Shown here: in pieces, positions 14,388-24,173 of the stretch
Numbering within the stretch: the stretch's first letter is position 1
Layout of the letters: every line of letters starts with the position of its first letter
Made by a program: the position numbers and the translations under genes
The notes under the pieces: model-generated
What the model saw: the letters and a program-made list of their open reading frames with translations, nothing else
The model's database searches: none
Told to the model about the DNA's origin: nothing
NCBI GenBank assembly: GCA_036571765.1
Contig: BROE01000016.1
Location: 16,256,690 to 16,320,689, forward strand
Reading direction: 5' to 3'
Origin: Plecoglossus altivelis
Taxonomy: Eukaryota; Chordata; Actinopteri; Osmeriformes; Plecoglossidae
DNA: 64,000 nt

Positions 14388-15730
14388 CTATTCAAACACA
14401 CACACACACACACACACACACATCTACTCAAACACACACACACACACATCTACTCAAACACACACACACACATCCATCCTGCTGTCTGCAGGACACAGCT
14501 CAGTATGATTATCTTCTACAGATGGTGTGTTAGAGGGGGTGTGCGCAAGTGTGTGTGTGTGTGTGTGTACGCATGTGTTCACACGCTTGTATACGTGCAG
14601 ACGTGTCTGTGTTTTACAGGTGCACGTGTATTCGGTGTGAGTGTGTCTAGCTTTATGTAGCTTTATCTATCGATTGTCTATCTGTTTGTAAACGTGAGTT
14701 ATTGAGCGGCGCAGGAGACACACTGGGAGCTGGCTGTCTGCACGGCAGACAAGGATGGAGTCTGGCACGCTGGGAACAGGCTGCCAGAGCGAAACGCCAC
14801 TTTTAATTCACGCCTTGGTGGGGAACCAGCACCAGGGGACACACCAGAACACTGTGTACTAGGAGAGCAGCCAGCCCTGCGTGTGTCTGTGCCCTGCGTG
14901 TGTCTGTGTGCGTGTGTGTGTGTGTGTGCGCGTGTGTGTGTGTGCCCTGCGTGTGTCTGTGTGTGTGTGTGTGTCTGTGCCCTGCGTGTGTCTGTGCCCT
15001 GCGTGTGTCTGTGTGCGTGTGTATCTGAGTGTATATGTGTGCGTGAGTCTGTATATATGTGTGTGTATAATTGTGTGCGTGCGTGTGCATAAATAGAGGT
15101 ATGTGTGAGTGTGTGTGTCCTGTGTGCGTGCGGAGCCGCTGGACGGGGTGTGTCCTGATGTGCGTGCAAGGCGCCGGGTGCGTGGTATGGGTGTAGTGGT
15201 CAGCTGTGTCACGCATGCTTTGCGATGTATGTATGATCAGAGAAGAGAGCAGACGAGATGACGAACGAAGAGAAAGAACGAGTGTAAATGAGAAGAAGAG
15301 AAACAAGAGACGGGCAGGAAGAAAGAGAGGGAACGAGAGAGAAGACAGAGAGATGAGAGGTAAGAGAGAGAGAGAAGAGACGGAGTGGAGCACCGATAAA
15401 AACCAAAAGAAGCAAGACCGTACACTACAGAAAGATGAAAGAAATGCAGCAGTGGATTTCAGCAGGAACCATATGTACTGCTCTCCCTAACCCCTCTCTC
15501 CCAGTCGGCACACCATCATTTCACCTCCCCCTACTCGCATGCACACACAGCAATTTCACCTCCCCTCAGAACCGAGATTCACACGCACACCACACACACA
15601 CACTTGCTCCTCCCCTAAGCGAAAATGTCATACACACAATTGATTCAGACACATTTACACCAGTTTGGTGGTTTTCTGCTGACAGGAGGAAAAGTATGTT
15701 CTCTACCGAGGGCCAGAGATAGACAGAGAC

Positions 15731-15773
<43 letters not shown>

Positions 15774-16222
15774 ACGTAAACCATGCATCCTTACACTACA
15801 GGAAGATGAAGATGCAGGTGATTTGCAGGCAGATATGTCTGCTCCCTAACCCTCTCTCCAGTCGCACACATATTTCACCTCCCCCTAGCGAATTCACACA
15901 CACATATTTCACCTCCCCCTAGCGAATTCACACGCACACACACACACACATTTCTCCTCCCTCTGGCGGATTCACACACATACAGACACATTTCACCATT
16001 TCCCCCTTGCGTATTCACACACACCCTCCCTCTCGCTCTCCATCGTCCATTAATGGTCCAGAGAGGTAACACAGGAAGCCTGTTCCTCATCGGCTTTCAG
16101 CTAATGTCTGTCTATTAATAGGACCTGATCCATGTTTAAAGACTCTAGCAGCCCGGACACCGAAAACACATCTGTTGCAAATATCTAGTAGCGGAGCCCC
16201 AATTAGAGTTGGTGTGTGTTTG

Positions 16223-16270
<48 letters not shown>

Positions 16271-18723
16271 CTAGTGTGTGTGTGTGTGTGTGTGTGTGCA
16301 TGTGTGTTAGTGGTGTCGGCGTGCGTTTCTGATGTGTGTTGGGCTGCAGCTCCTCTCTTGCTTCTCTCCTCCTCTATAATAACCAGCCCCCACCTCCACA
16401 CACATTTAGCAGGTGTTGCTTTTTGTCAGCTCCATCCTTTAGGCATAATGGTTGTGTGGACGGTTTTGAGCCTGAAATGGGGTTTTTGTGTGTGTGAGAG
16501 GGTGTGTGTGTGTGCGTGTGAGAGTGTTGGTGCAAGCATGTGTGTGAGGGCATGTTTATGTGAGCGTGTGTGTGTGTGCGCGCGCGTATGAGAGTGTGAG
16601 TGTCGGTGCATGCGTGAGTGTGAAGGACTGCGTGTATGAGGACGTGCGTGTGTGAAGGACAGCGTGTATGAGGGCGTGCGTGTGTGAAGGAGGGCGTGTG
16701 TGTGTGAAGGAGGGCGTGTGTGTGTGTGAGGGCGTGTGTGAGGGCGAGTGTGTGTGTGTGTGTGTGTGAGGGCGTGTGTGTGAGGGCGTGTGTGTGAGGG
16801 CGTGTGTGTGTGAGGGCGTGTGTGTGTGAGGGCGTGTGTGTGAGGGTGTGTGTGTGTGAGGGCGTGTGTGAGGGCGTGTGTGTGTGAGAGTGTGTGTGTG
16901 TGTGAGGGCGTGTGAGTGTGTGTGTGTGAGGGCGTGTGTGTGTTAGGGCGTGTGTGTGTGTGTGTGTGTGTGTGTTAGGGCGTGTGTGTGTGTGTGTGTT
17001 CACTCGGCCCTGTCCTGCTCATTCTGTTCATGTTTCTTTGTCTCTACACCTGGATAATTAATATCACCTGTCACACTTAAGGTGACAACACTTCTATCCT
17101 TTCTGTGCTCCCTCCCTCTTTCTCCCTCTCTCCCTCCCTCCCTCTCTCTCTTTCTCCCTCCAGCTGTCTTTTTCTCCCTCCATCTTTCTCCCTTTCTCTC
17201 TCTCCCTACCTCGCTCCCTCTCTTTCTCCCTTCCTCCCTCTCTTTCTTCTTCCATCTCTTTCTCCCTCTCTCTCCCTCCCTCTCTCTTTCTCCCTTAGTC
17301 CCTCTCTTTCTTCCTCTCTCTTTTTCTCCCTCCATCTTTCTCCTTCCCTCTCTCTCTTTCTCCCTCCCTCTCTCTCTTTGTCCCTACATCTGTCTCTCCC
17401 TCCCTCTGTCACATTCCCTCCCCTCTTCTCTTCCTCAGGCATCTATGTAATTGAACTATTTCAGTATTCTGATAAACTGCAAGCTTTTATGAAAGTTTAA
17501 CGTGTTGAATGTTTCTTACAAACCCCAAATGGCTCAGACTGTCTGATACTCGGCCAATTTATGCCTCGCTACGACTCATTGTGAATGTGAACCCCCGACT
17601 GTATAAACACCACAAATACACACACACACACACACACATTCACACTGACAATTAAGGATGATCTTTACACAAACCGTCAGACAGATCAATACTACCTGTC
17701 TATTCCCACACACACACACACGTACACGTACAGCAACACACACACTAACACATACAGCAACACACACAGACAGTAACACACACTAACGGTCACTAACAAA
17801 CGCACTAACACATACAGCAACACACTAACACATACAGCAACACACTAACAGTCACTGACACACACACACACTAACACTTGCTAACACACACACACACACA
17901 CTAACACTCGCTAACACACACGCACTAACGCATACAGCAACATACTAACAATCACTGACACACACACTAACACTCGCTAACACTCGCTAACACACGCACC
18001 AACACATACAGCAACACACTAATAATCACTGACACACACACTAACACTCGCTAACACACACACAAACCAACACACACTAACACTCGCTAACACACACACA
18101 CCAACACACATTAACACTCAGGCATCTGTGTATGAATTCTGTTCTCCAGGCTGTCTCCGTCAGCCCAGCCTCAGGAGTCCCATCAGGGGGCCCCGTGGCT
18201 TCCCCAGGCACCCAGGGAGAGGTGGACCTCTTCAGCCAGAGCCCAGCCCCCACACCCCCCACCTCTACCAGTAAGACTGAGGAGAGGGCGGCCAAGCAGC
18301 CCATGTCCAAGGACTCTATCCTCTCTCTCTACAGCAGCAGCACTGTCGGCTCACTCCAGGCTGGTCAAGGTAACACACACACACACTCACACTCCAGGCT
18401 GGTCAAGGTAACACACACACACACACACTCCAGTCTGGTCAAGGTAACACACACACTCCAGTCTGGTCTAGGTAACACACACACACACTCCAGTCTGGTC
18501 AAGGTAACACACACACACACACTCCAGTCTGGTCAAGGTAACACACACACTCTCCAGTCTGGTCAAGGTAACACACACACACTCCAGTCTGGTCAAGGTA
18601 ACACACACACACACAGTCCAGTCTGGTCAAGGTAACACATACTCCAGTCTGGTCAAGGTAACACACACACTCCAGGCTGGTCAAGTTAACACACACACAC
18701 ACACACACTCCAGTCTGGTCAAG

Positions 18724-18754
<31 letters not shown>

Positions 18755-19030
18755 TCCAGTCTGGTCAAGATAACACACACACACTCCAGTCTGGTCAAGG
18801 TAACACACACACACACAGTCCAGTCTGGTCAAGGTAACACACACACATACTCCAGGCTGGTCAAGTTAACACACACACAGAACTTAAACTTCACAAGTGT
18901 ATAATGTGTATTTATACATTCACCAGTATGCAGGCACACACATCCACTGCATAGAAACTGGAATATATTCAGCCTGCATGCTTTCTTTAGAAATCACAGA
19001 CGCTCTCGCACACATACACAGATCCACTAT

Positions 19031-19078
<48 letters not shown>

Positions 19079-20972
19079 CTTCTGAAGCTTCCCAGCTCTG
19101 CCTTACTAAGAGCAGGCATGAGAGGGTCCTACTCTGATTTTGCATAAGTTGACCTTTAGTATTTGTATTCATCTACTCTTTTCCTTCTTTGTTATTTGTG
19201 CGTGTGTGGGTGTGTGTGGGCGGGTGTGTGTGTGTGTTAGAGAGTGAGTGCTTGTGTGTGGGTGAGAGAGAGAGTGAGTGCTTGTGTGTGTGTGTCTGTG
19301 TGTGAGAGAGAGAGAGAGTGAGTGCTTGTGTGAGTGAGTGAGAGAGAGAGAGAGAGAGAGCTTGTGTGTGTGTGTGCTGTGATTGTATTTTACCATCTGT
19401 TCAGTCTGAAGTGTGTTTGCATGCTTGCGGGTACATGCAGAGAGCAGTCGTTGTGTTTCCTGTGAGCAGAGCTTCTGGTCTAGCTTGTCATGCCTCTCTT
19501 CCTCTTCAGCTGCTGGCAACATGGGCCAGCCTCACATGCAGTTCAATGCTCAGGCCACGCCCACCTACCAATCCTACCCCGGTGTGGGCGGGGCCATGCC
19601 CCCCACCACCATGATGGGAGCTGTCATGGGGCCTGGAGGAGGAGGAGCCATGATGGGGCAGAACTCGGGAATGATGGTTGGCATGGCGATGCCCAACGGC
19701 TACATGGGAGTGCAGCAAGGCATGATGGGACAGCCGGGCGGAGCCATGCAGCAGGGGGCGGGGCCAGCGCAGTTCTCCTTGCCTCAGCAGCAACAGTGGG
19801 ATGTCAATCAGGTATGTGTTCTTCTGATACACCAACATAGCAGAGAGATCTGCCAACAGCTCTACTGCTGTCTGGACTGAATTCTCTAACTCCAACACAC
19901 ACACATGCCCGGAGACACACACGGAGAGAGAGACACACAGACACACACACATGGAGAGAGACACACACACAAGGAGAGAGAGACACACACACACATTGAG
20001 AGACACGCACACACCAAGATGACGTACACACCCACATGGAGAGGCAGACACACAAAAACACACACACACACACACACGGAGAGAGAGACGCACATACATG
20101 GAGAGACACGCACACACAAAGACGACGTACACACACACAGATGGCATACTGACACAGAAACGCATACACAGAGAGAGGCACCCACACAGGCATCCACACA
20201 CAGGCATCCACACACAGGCATGCACACAGGCATGCACACACAGGCATGCACGCACACAAGCATGCACACAAGCATGCACACAGGCATGCACACACAGGCA
20301 TGCACACAGGCATGCACACAGGCATGCACGCAGGCATGCACGCAGGCATGCACGCAGGCATGCGCACACAGGCATGCACACAGGCATGCACACACAGGCA
20401 TGCACACACAGGCATGCACACAGGCATGCACACACAGGCATGCACACACAGGCATGCACACACAGGCATGCACACACAGGCATGCCCACAGGCATGCACA
20501 CAGTCATGCACACACACAAGCCTGTAAAGAGTGTGTGTGTGTTCTGGTCGTCATGTCGGATGTGAGCTGCTCTGCCTTGTCATCATCCTGGTGGCAGCGG
20601 GAGGTTAATGAGAGATCGTAAATCATACCACACACACACACACACTCTTACACACACACACACACGTACACACACACACACAGGCATGTATACACACCCT
20701 CTGCCTGCTCTGTTTAATGCAGTGCTGCAGTTTTGTGTGACAGTTTGTGTGCGTGTGTTTGTGTTGTGTGTGCATTAGGTTGAATGAGTGCAGCAGGAAT
20801 ATAACTATGTTTTGTGTGTGTGTGTGTGTACATGCCCTTGTGTGTGTGTGTGTGTGTGTATGTATGTACATGCGCTTGTGTGTGTGTACGTGTGTGTTTG
20901 GGGGGGAAGTTGGCGGCCAAAGGATGCTTAGAATAGGAGTTCTTAGTACTCCAACACTCTCTCTCTCACACA

Positions 20973-21013
<41 letters not shown>

Positions 21014-21919
21014 CCCCTCACACACACAGACACACATACTCTCTCTCACACACACATACACCCCCTCACACACACACACACAAACTCTCTCTCACACACA
21101 CACATACACCCCCTCACACAAACACACACACAAACTATCTCTCTCACACACACACACCCCCTCACTCACACACACAAACACTCTCTCATACACACATACA
21201 CTCTCACACACATCTCAGATACTGCTGAGGCACTAAGGTGTATGTATAATGAATGGAGTGGAGTAAAGAAGGGGGGGCTACAGAGGCTGGAGTGTTAGAG
21301 GAGGAGAGGAGAGGAGAGGGGAGCTACAGAGGCTGGAGGAGGAGAGGAGGAGAGGGGGGCTACAGAGGCTGGAGGAGGAGAGGAGGGGGATCGCCTTGAG
21401 GGAGGAAGGGAGCATTAAGGAATGGGGAGTGAGTCGCCCCCTCACTTAAAAACCATTTCTATGTCAGTGTTTTTTAAGCAGTGTGATTTCAATCGTTTAA
21501 AAAACTCTCTGTCTCTCTCCCCTTCACTTATGCTTCTCTCACTCTTTCCCCCTGCTTTACTCGCCCCCTCTCTTCTCCCTCCATCCTTCCACCGGTGTCT
21601 CTCGCTCCCCTCTCCTTCCATCCATCTCCTGGTGTCTCTTGCCCCCCTCTCCTCTCCCTCCATCCTGTCACTGGTGTCTCTCACTCCCCTCTCCTCTCCT
21701 TCCATCTGTCCCCTGGTGTCTCTTGCCCCCCTCTCCTCTCCCTCCATCCTCCCCCCTGTGTCTCTCGCCCCCTTCTCCCAGATGACTCCGCAGATGGCAG
21801 GAATGACCATGAGCGGTGTGGGGGCGGGGCCAGGAGGCTTCAGCCAGTCAGGAGCACCTGCGGGGGGGTGGGCTGGCCCCCCATCAGGCCAGACCCTCAG
21901 CACCCAGCTGTGGAAGTGA
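6314..21919 (+). CDS. smap1: smap1, 3' part: stromal membrane-associated ArfGAP 1, last five coding exons
   Basis: Smap1 is a GTPase-activating protein for Arf GTPases (mainly Arf6) that acts at clathrin-coated membranes in endocytosis. Only the C-terminal half is here, in exons 6314-6389, 9588-9709, 18150-18369, 19510-19811 and 21782-21919; their phases join without a break (0/1, 1/0, 0/1, 1/0, 0/stop). Recognised pieces are a clathrin box LLGLD formed across the first junction, DDLDIFGPMVSNPLP, a conserved SKDSILSLY block, a Gly/Met-rich segment (MMVGMAMPNGYMG) and the terminus QTLSTQLWK. The DDLDIFGPM block and that terminus fit SMAP1; SMAP2 ends in SPQMWK. The zinc-finger ArfGAP domain and start codon must lie upstream of base 1, and I find no such exon in 1-6313. 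The next gene, b3gat2, is convergent, as in mammals. Three splice sites lie in tandem repeats (see findings). Family assignment is from remembered vertebrate sequences and is firm. Confidence 0.93.
6390..6720 (+). repeat. 66-bp minisatellite anchored on a smap1 splice donor
   Basis: GGTAAGAC recurs with its GT at 6390, 6456, 6522, 6588 and 6654, exactly 66 bp apart; a degenerate partial copy follows. Between donors each unit carries ACTAACAGATGACCTATC and GTCAGTGGTGATGACC. The first GT is the real donor of the smap1 exon ending at 6389. Because 66 is a multiple of three, the opposite strand stays open through the array; I do not read that as a gene. Confidence 0.9.
6875..7125 (+). repeat. TTAAACTGGATAGATGCAGG minisatellite with GT spacers
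   Basis: About five units of TTAAACTGGATAGATGCAGG plus GGGTGCAGGGGTCTG are separated by (GT)n of variable length, inside the smap1 intron that starts at 6390. Confidence 0.8.
7310..7620 (+). repeat. CT-rich low-complexity tract
   Basis: Almost pure pyrimidine made of CTCTCTC and CCCTCC motifs. The SLSLSL and REREG frames on the two strands are products of the repeat. Confidence 0.85.
7914..8183 (+). repeat. 30-bp minisatellite, nine units
   Basis: Nine head-to-tail units of exactly 30 bp (TTAACACAGCTGTTCAACAC then TAGACACAGC), with substitutions but no indels, so frames on both strands stay open (repeat peptide TQLFNTRHSL). Variants are GGGGTTTAAC for GCTGTTCAAC in units 3-5. Intronic in smap1. 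Confidence 0.92.
8571..8712 (+). repeat. Degenerate CTGT/CTGC tetranucleotide repeat
   Basis: CTGTCTGT and CTGCCTGTATGT motifs run for about 140 bp in the smap1 intron. Confidence 0.8.
9030..9260 (+). repeat. ACACACGCTTACAC-type CA-rich minisatellite
   Basis: (CA)n is interrupted at regular intervals by GCTTACACA or ACTTATACACA, lying about 330 bp before the smap1 exon at 9588. Confidence 0.75.
9588..9709 (+). CDS. smap1: smap1 coding exon (DLDIFGPM exon)
   Basis: The acceptor is a CT tract ending ctctctctctcag; the donor is CCCCAG/GTGTGT. The exon is 122 nt: two bases completing the split Asp, then 40 codons ending in phase 0. The protein runs APVSGAATSVSGSSSG, PISDDLDIFGPM, VSNPLPSSNHPQ. 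The DDLDIFGPM block is a SMAP1 hallmark that SMAP2 lacks. Confidence 0.9.
10040..10098 (+). repeat. (CA)n microsatellite
   Basis: An uninterrupted CA dinucleotide run of about 58 bp in the large smap1 intron. Confidence 0.95.
10885..11435 (+). repeat. Purine minisatellite GAGAGGGAGAGAGACG
   Basis: About 550 bp in which one strand is almost entirely purine, built from units of 16-20 bp such as GACGGAGAGGGAGAGA. The only regular pyrimidines are the C and T of GACG and GATG. Such tracts can form triplex (H-DNA). Confidence 0.9.
11913..12510 (+). repeat. Seven-copy compound repeat with CA spacers
   Basis: A core GCATGAAGAGCAATTACTG plus TTGCCCCGACCACAC appears near 11915, 12020, 12121, 12211, 12305, 12385 and 12468. 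Copies are separated by (CA)n tracts of different lengths, giving a period of roughly 80-110 bp. The first and last copies are the most diverged. Confidence 0.85.
12630..12960 (+). repeat. CATGTAGCTAGC / CACTGCCTGGCG minisatellite
   Basis: About six units of roughly 50-65 bp alternate between two types: GCTAGCGGCACTGCCTGGCG and GCTAACTGTGCTGCTTGGCA. Each is followed by TTAGCACACAGTGTTTCCAT or a variant. The alternation suggests a higher-order dimer repeat. Confidence 0.8.
16540..16990 (+). repeat. GAGGGCGTGTGTGTG minisatellite
   Basis: The motif GAGGGCGTGTGTGTG or GAAGGAGGGCGTGTG repeats with variable (GT)n. It is G/T-only on the + strand over long runs. Confidence 0.85.
17780..18115 (+). 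repeat. ACTAACACATACAGCAACAC minisatellite before a smap1 exon
   Basis: Units mixing CACACTAACACATACAGCAA with CACTCGCTAACACACAC repeat up to 35 bp before the acceptor of the exon at 18150. Confidence 0.8.
18150..18369 (+). CDS. smap1: smap1 coding exon (SKDSILSLY exon)
   Basis: The acceptor is ttctgttctccag; the donor is GGTCAAG/GTAACA. The exon is 220 nt: 73 codons plus one base. It encodes a Pro/Ser-rich linker, EVDLFSQSP, then EERAAKQPMSKDSILSLY, matching the conserved SKDSILSLY block of SMAP proteins, and ends SSSTVGSLQAGQ. The last bases and donor repeat downstream as a 16-copy minisatellite, and the reading frame stays open past the donor to a stop at 18633-18635. The true exon end is therefore less certain than the exon itself; the first donor gives the correct phase for the next exon. 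Confidence 0.88.
18353..18880 (+). repeat. Minisatellite of 16 copies of a smap1 exon end plus donor
   Basis: The unit is CTCCAGTCTGGTCAAG followed by GTAAC and a variable (CA)n. Copy 1 is the real 3' end and donor of the smap1 exon ending at 18369. Counting by eye there are 16 copies. Thirteen keep GGTAAC; copies near 18687 and 18867 read GTTAAC and one near 18770 reads GATAAC. Unit length varies with the CA tract. Confidence 0.9.
19026..19076 (+). repeat. (CA)n microsatellite
   Basis: A CA run of about 45 bp in the smap1 intron between 18369 and 19510. The same intron holds mixed GT/GA sequence at 19195-19370. Confidence 0.9.
19510..19811 (+). CDS. smap1: smap1 coding exon (Gly/Met-rich exon)
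   Basis: The acceptor is tctcttcctcttcag and the donor AATCAG/GTATGT. The exon is 302 nt: two bases completing a split Ala, then 100 codons ending in phase 0. It encodes GNMGQPHMQFNAQAT, SYPGVGGAMPP, a run of Gly and Met, NSGMMVGMAMPNGYMG, and QFSLPQQQQWDVNQ, matching the low-complexity C-terminal part of SMAP1 (MMVGMPMPNGFMG in mammals). It is more GC-rich than the flanking repeat DNA. Confidence 0.92.
19890..20525 (+). repeat. CA-rich and ACAGGCATGCACAC minisatellite
   Basis: GAGAGAGACACACACAC-type units to about 20180 are followed by roughly 25-30 copies of a 10-14 bp unit centred on the palindrome GCATGC, flanked by CACA. Long stretches alternate purine and pyrimidine, which favours Z-DNA. 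Located in the last smap1 intron. Confidence 0.88.
20620..21220 (+). repeat. CA/GT and CACAAACTCTCTCTCAC repeats
   Basis: CA at 20630-20690, GT at 20812-20890, then from 20955 units of (CA)n joined to CTCTCTCACACACACATACA. Last smap1 intron. Confidence 0.8.
21594..21781 (+). repeat. 42-bp pyrimidine minisatellite forming the last smap1 acceptor tract
   Basis: GGTGTCTCT starts recur at 21594, 21631, 21673, 21715 and (variant) 21757, so the spacing is 37 then 42, 42, 42. Each unit continues with CCCCTCTCCTCTCC-type pyrimidines. The array ends at the cag acceptor of the terminal smap1 exon. No AG occurs from 21482 to 21779. Confidence 0.85.
21782..21919 (+). CDS. smap1: smap1 terminal coding exon and stop codon
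   Basis: The acceptor is ccccttctcccag after a long pyrimidine tract. The exon opens in phase 0 with MTPQMAGMTMSGVG and ends SGQTLSTQLWK followed by TGA at 21917-21919. The QTLSTQLWK terminus is typical of SMAP1. The acceptor tract is a 42-bp tandem repeat with no AG for about 300 nt. Confidence 0.93.
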   Translation: MTPQMAGMTMSGVGAGPGGFSQSGAPAGGWAGPPSGQTLSTQLWK

Positions 21920-23080
21920 GGGGAGAGGATGGGGGAGGAGAAAGGGGAGAAGAGGAAGAGGAGTAAAACATGCTGGAGGCAAACCGAAGACTGCTCCTCT
22001 AGCCCCGCCCCTTCTCCCCCCCTCCCGTCTGTCATCCCTCTGAAGCCCCGCCCATCTGCTATCACTTCAGTGATTGGTGGAGGAGCAGGGGGAGGGACGG
22101 GTTTTGCTGGCAGCTCTTGTGTCTCTCTGACCTTGGTTTGAGTTCCGCTGTTCCTCTTTTAAATTCCTTTTAACTGTTGTTGTTGCTGTAAAAAAAGAAA
22201 AAAAAGAAAGCATATTTGGGAGAGAAAGCTGCTGGACTATTAACGGATAATAAACGATATGCATATCGTTACTGGAATCCACAATTTGGTCATAGTTAAA
22301 TAGTTGATGAGGGTATTGTCTTGGTGTTCTCACCCAGAGCCCACCAATATTCCTCCAGCCCTGACCTGTGTGAAGCGTTCATCCACATGCCCCCGCCCCC
22401 CTATCCACTCCCCTCCCCCACCCCATCCAACTCTGTTTAGGGTAGTCATAGAAGGTCAGTACTGTATAGATGTTTCCTCACCTCACCGAGCCATAAGAAC
22501 AGAGAGTTTGGCCATAGCTGGTTCTATCCAGAGATGTAATCTATCCTTTAATATATCTGTCCCCTCTCATCACCTTAGAGCTGGATCTTCCCAGCCCTCC
22601 GGAGTTCATGGTTGGAAGAGTTAAAGGGTAAAACATGCCTTCGTTCTCAGTCGGTGTTTGACCAACGTGTCTGTCCTGTTACGTGATCTCCAGCACGCAT
22701 AGCGGCACTGGCTGCAGTGCCTGGGCTGCAGTTGGTGGGGTGCAGTGCCTGGGCTGCACTTCATGGTCTGCAGTGCCTGGGCTGTTTTTCCCAGACCTTC
22801 ACAATGCCTCTATTGGTCCAGTAGAGTTAGGAGACGAATGCAGGTCTTAAACCGACCAATAGACGGAGATCATGTGGTGCTGACATGATGGCCAAACTCT
22901 CTGGTGACCCCTGACCCCCCTCCCCCTCTGTGGGTGACCCCTGACCCCCCTCCCCCTCTGTGGGTGATCTCTATCCCTCTCCTTGCTGTCATCCGCCATT
23001 TTACAGTGGTGTTGGTTGTGTGCAGTTCAAAGAAGCACAGTTAGTCTGAGACAAATAAACCTGGACGACAAACAATCGGG
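21920..23080 (+). other. smap1: smap1 3' UTR with two candidate polyadenylation signals
   Basis: The stretch after the smap1 stop is largely unique sequence. AATAAA occurs at 22249-22254 and 23054-23059; the second, in an A-rich context, would leave about 1.1 kb of UTR. The UTR holds a T/A-rich patch near 22140-22210, three copies of a TGCAGTGCCTGGGCTG unit near 22710-22785, and a 30-bp duplication at 22905-22960. The end is inferred from the signals only. Confidence 0.45.
22905..22947 (+). promoter_or_regulatory. Two DR1-like sites in a duplicated 30-bp unit
   Basis: TGACCC-C-TGACCC occurs at 22905-22917 and 22935-22947; the complement is GGGTCA-G-GGGTCA, a DR1 arrangement. The copies come from a tandem duplication including CTCCCCCTCTGTGGG. 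They lie in the smap1 3' UTR, so they may be incidental. Confidence 0.25.
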
Positions 23081-23416
23081 GGATTGGACTGTGAGGTCAT
23101 TCTCAGGTTTCCACAGGAAGTCTGTCGACGCTGGTAGCTAATCGTAGCTCTCCGTGAAAGACATCCTGAATTGATAGATTCTGGTTTTACTTCCTGGTCT
23201 TGAGGATGACCTCGTGATATCTGATCCTCTCACATGTCATTTGATAGGGAGAGTAGGGAACACAGAGATTTTAAATCGAATATTGAGTTTTGGAATCGGA
23301 AGAAAGCAATCAAACAGTTATGCAGCTTAATACTTCGGCAGGGGTTCTATGTACATAGACAGGGTCCCTCTGCCATGCAATAACGACCCACAAACACAAA
23401 CACATAGTCCTCCAGG

Positions 23417-24173
23417 TTTATTTTTTAACGTGTTTACATTTTCTGGTGCCTAGTACAAAGAAGAACAATGTCATTTCCGTGCATTAAACAGTGAAAAGCC
23501 ATGAACCTACTCGTGGTCTTTATTGTGTCATGACTCGTCTAATGCAGATTGTTTTCTGTCAGGTTCGGTTTGTTTCTTCTCTGACTTTTACATTACAAGA
23601 GGGTTTTTATTTTGGAATGAAACGTGTTCTCCCCTGTATTCCAGTCTGTAACAGTCCTGTTCAGTTGAACACACACGCACACACAGTACACACACTCTCA
23701 CACAAACAAATACATTGAGGTCTTGTTATTTTAATCCCTACAGCCCAGATGACATGCTTTCAAATACTTGTATTTTAATTTTATTTTTTTTTAACTCAGA
23801 AACTGGCACAGATTCCTGTTCTACCTTCCGTACCCCAAGAGGTCGTCAGGCCCACATATTCAGGGAACAGACTTCTCTCTGCTTCAGTATCCAGTGCCTT
23901 TCAAATCTTCGGTGGCCATCAGAGTAAATCGGCAGCAGGGATTTCACTTGTGCAAAGCCAATCAGGCAAGTTCTGCTTTTCAATTCATGCGGTTGGTCCA
24001 AAGTCCTGTCCGTCAAAAGTCCAACCAATGAGCAAACGAGAAGGCTTCAGTAGAGTGAATCCTGTGGGCTTGCGGTCCATCCTGCCCTTGACCTTGATGT
24101 AATACTGCATCCTGTCCCCTCTCTCCTACTGTCCACCCCGTGGTCTGGGAGCGCTTGGCAAGTGTCCCGGTCC
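23417..24173 (-). other. b3gat2: b3gat2 3' UTR (inferred extent)
   Basis: Downstream of the stop, on the minus strand, AATAAA candidates appear as TTTATT on the + strand near 23417-23422 and within the T-rich stretch at 23770-23785. The farther one would leave about 0.75 kb of UTR and about 350 bp to the candidate smap1 end. The extent is inferred from signals only. Confidence 0.35.

Larger units (their letters stand above)
9710..18149. other. smap1 intron of 8.4 kb made mostly of tandem repeats
   Basis: No splice-bounded coding segment was found. Contents in order: (CA)n 10040-10098; (ACAG)n 10338-10378; GA-rich 10420-10760; purine minisatellite 10885-11435; CA-rich 11665-11830; seven-copy CA-spaced repeat 11913-12510; GCTAGC-type repeat 12630-12960; CA-rich 13095-13310, 13450-13710, 13985-14240 and 14295-14475; GT-rich 14880-15120; GA 15738-15772; (GT)n 16222-16300; GAGGGCGTGTGTGTG repeat 16540-16990; CT-rich 17100-17430; CACACTAACA repeat 17780-18115. 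Moderately unique stretches lie at 9780-10020, 12520-12630, 13720-13980, 16060-16210 and 17440-17590. Confidence 0.65.
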
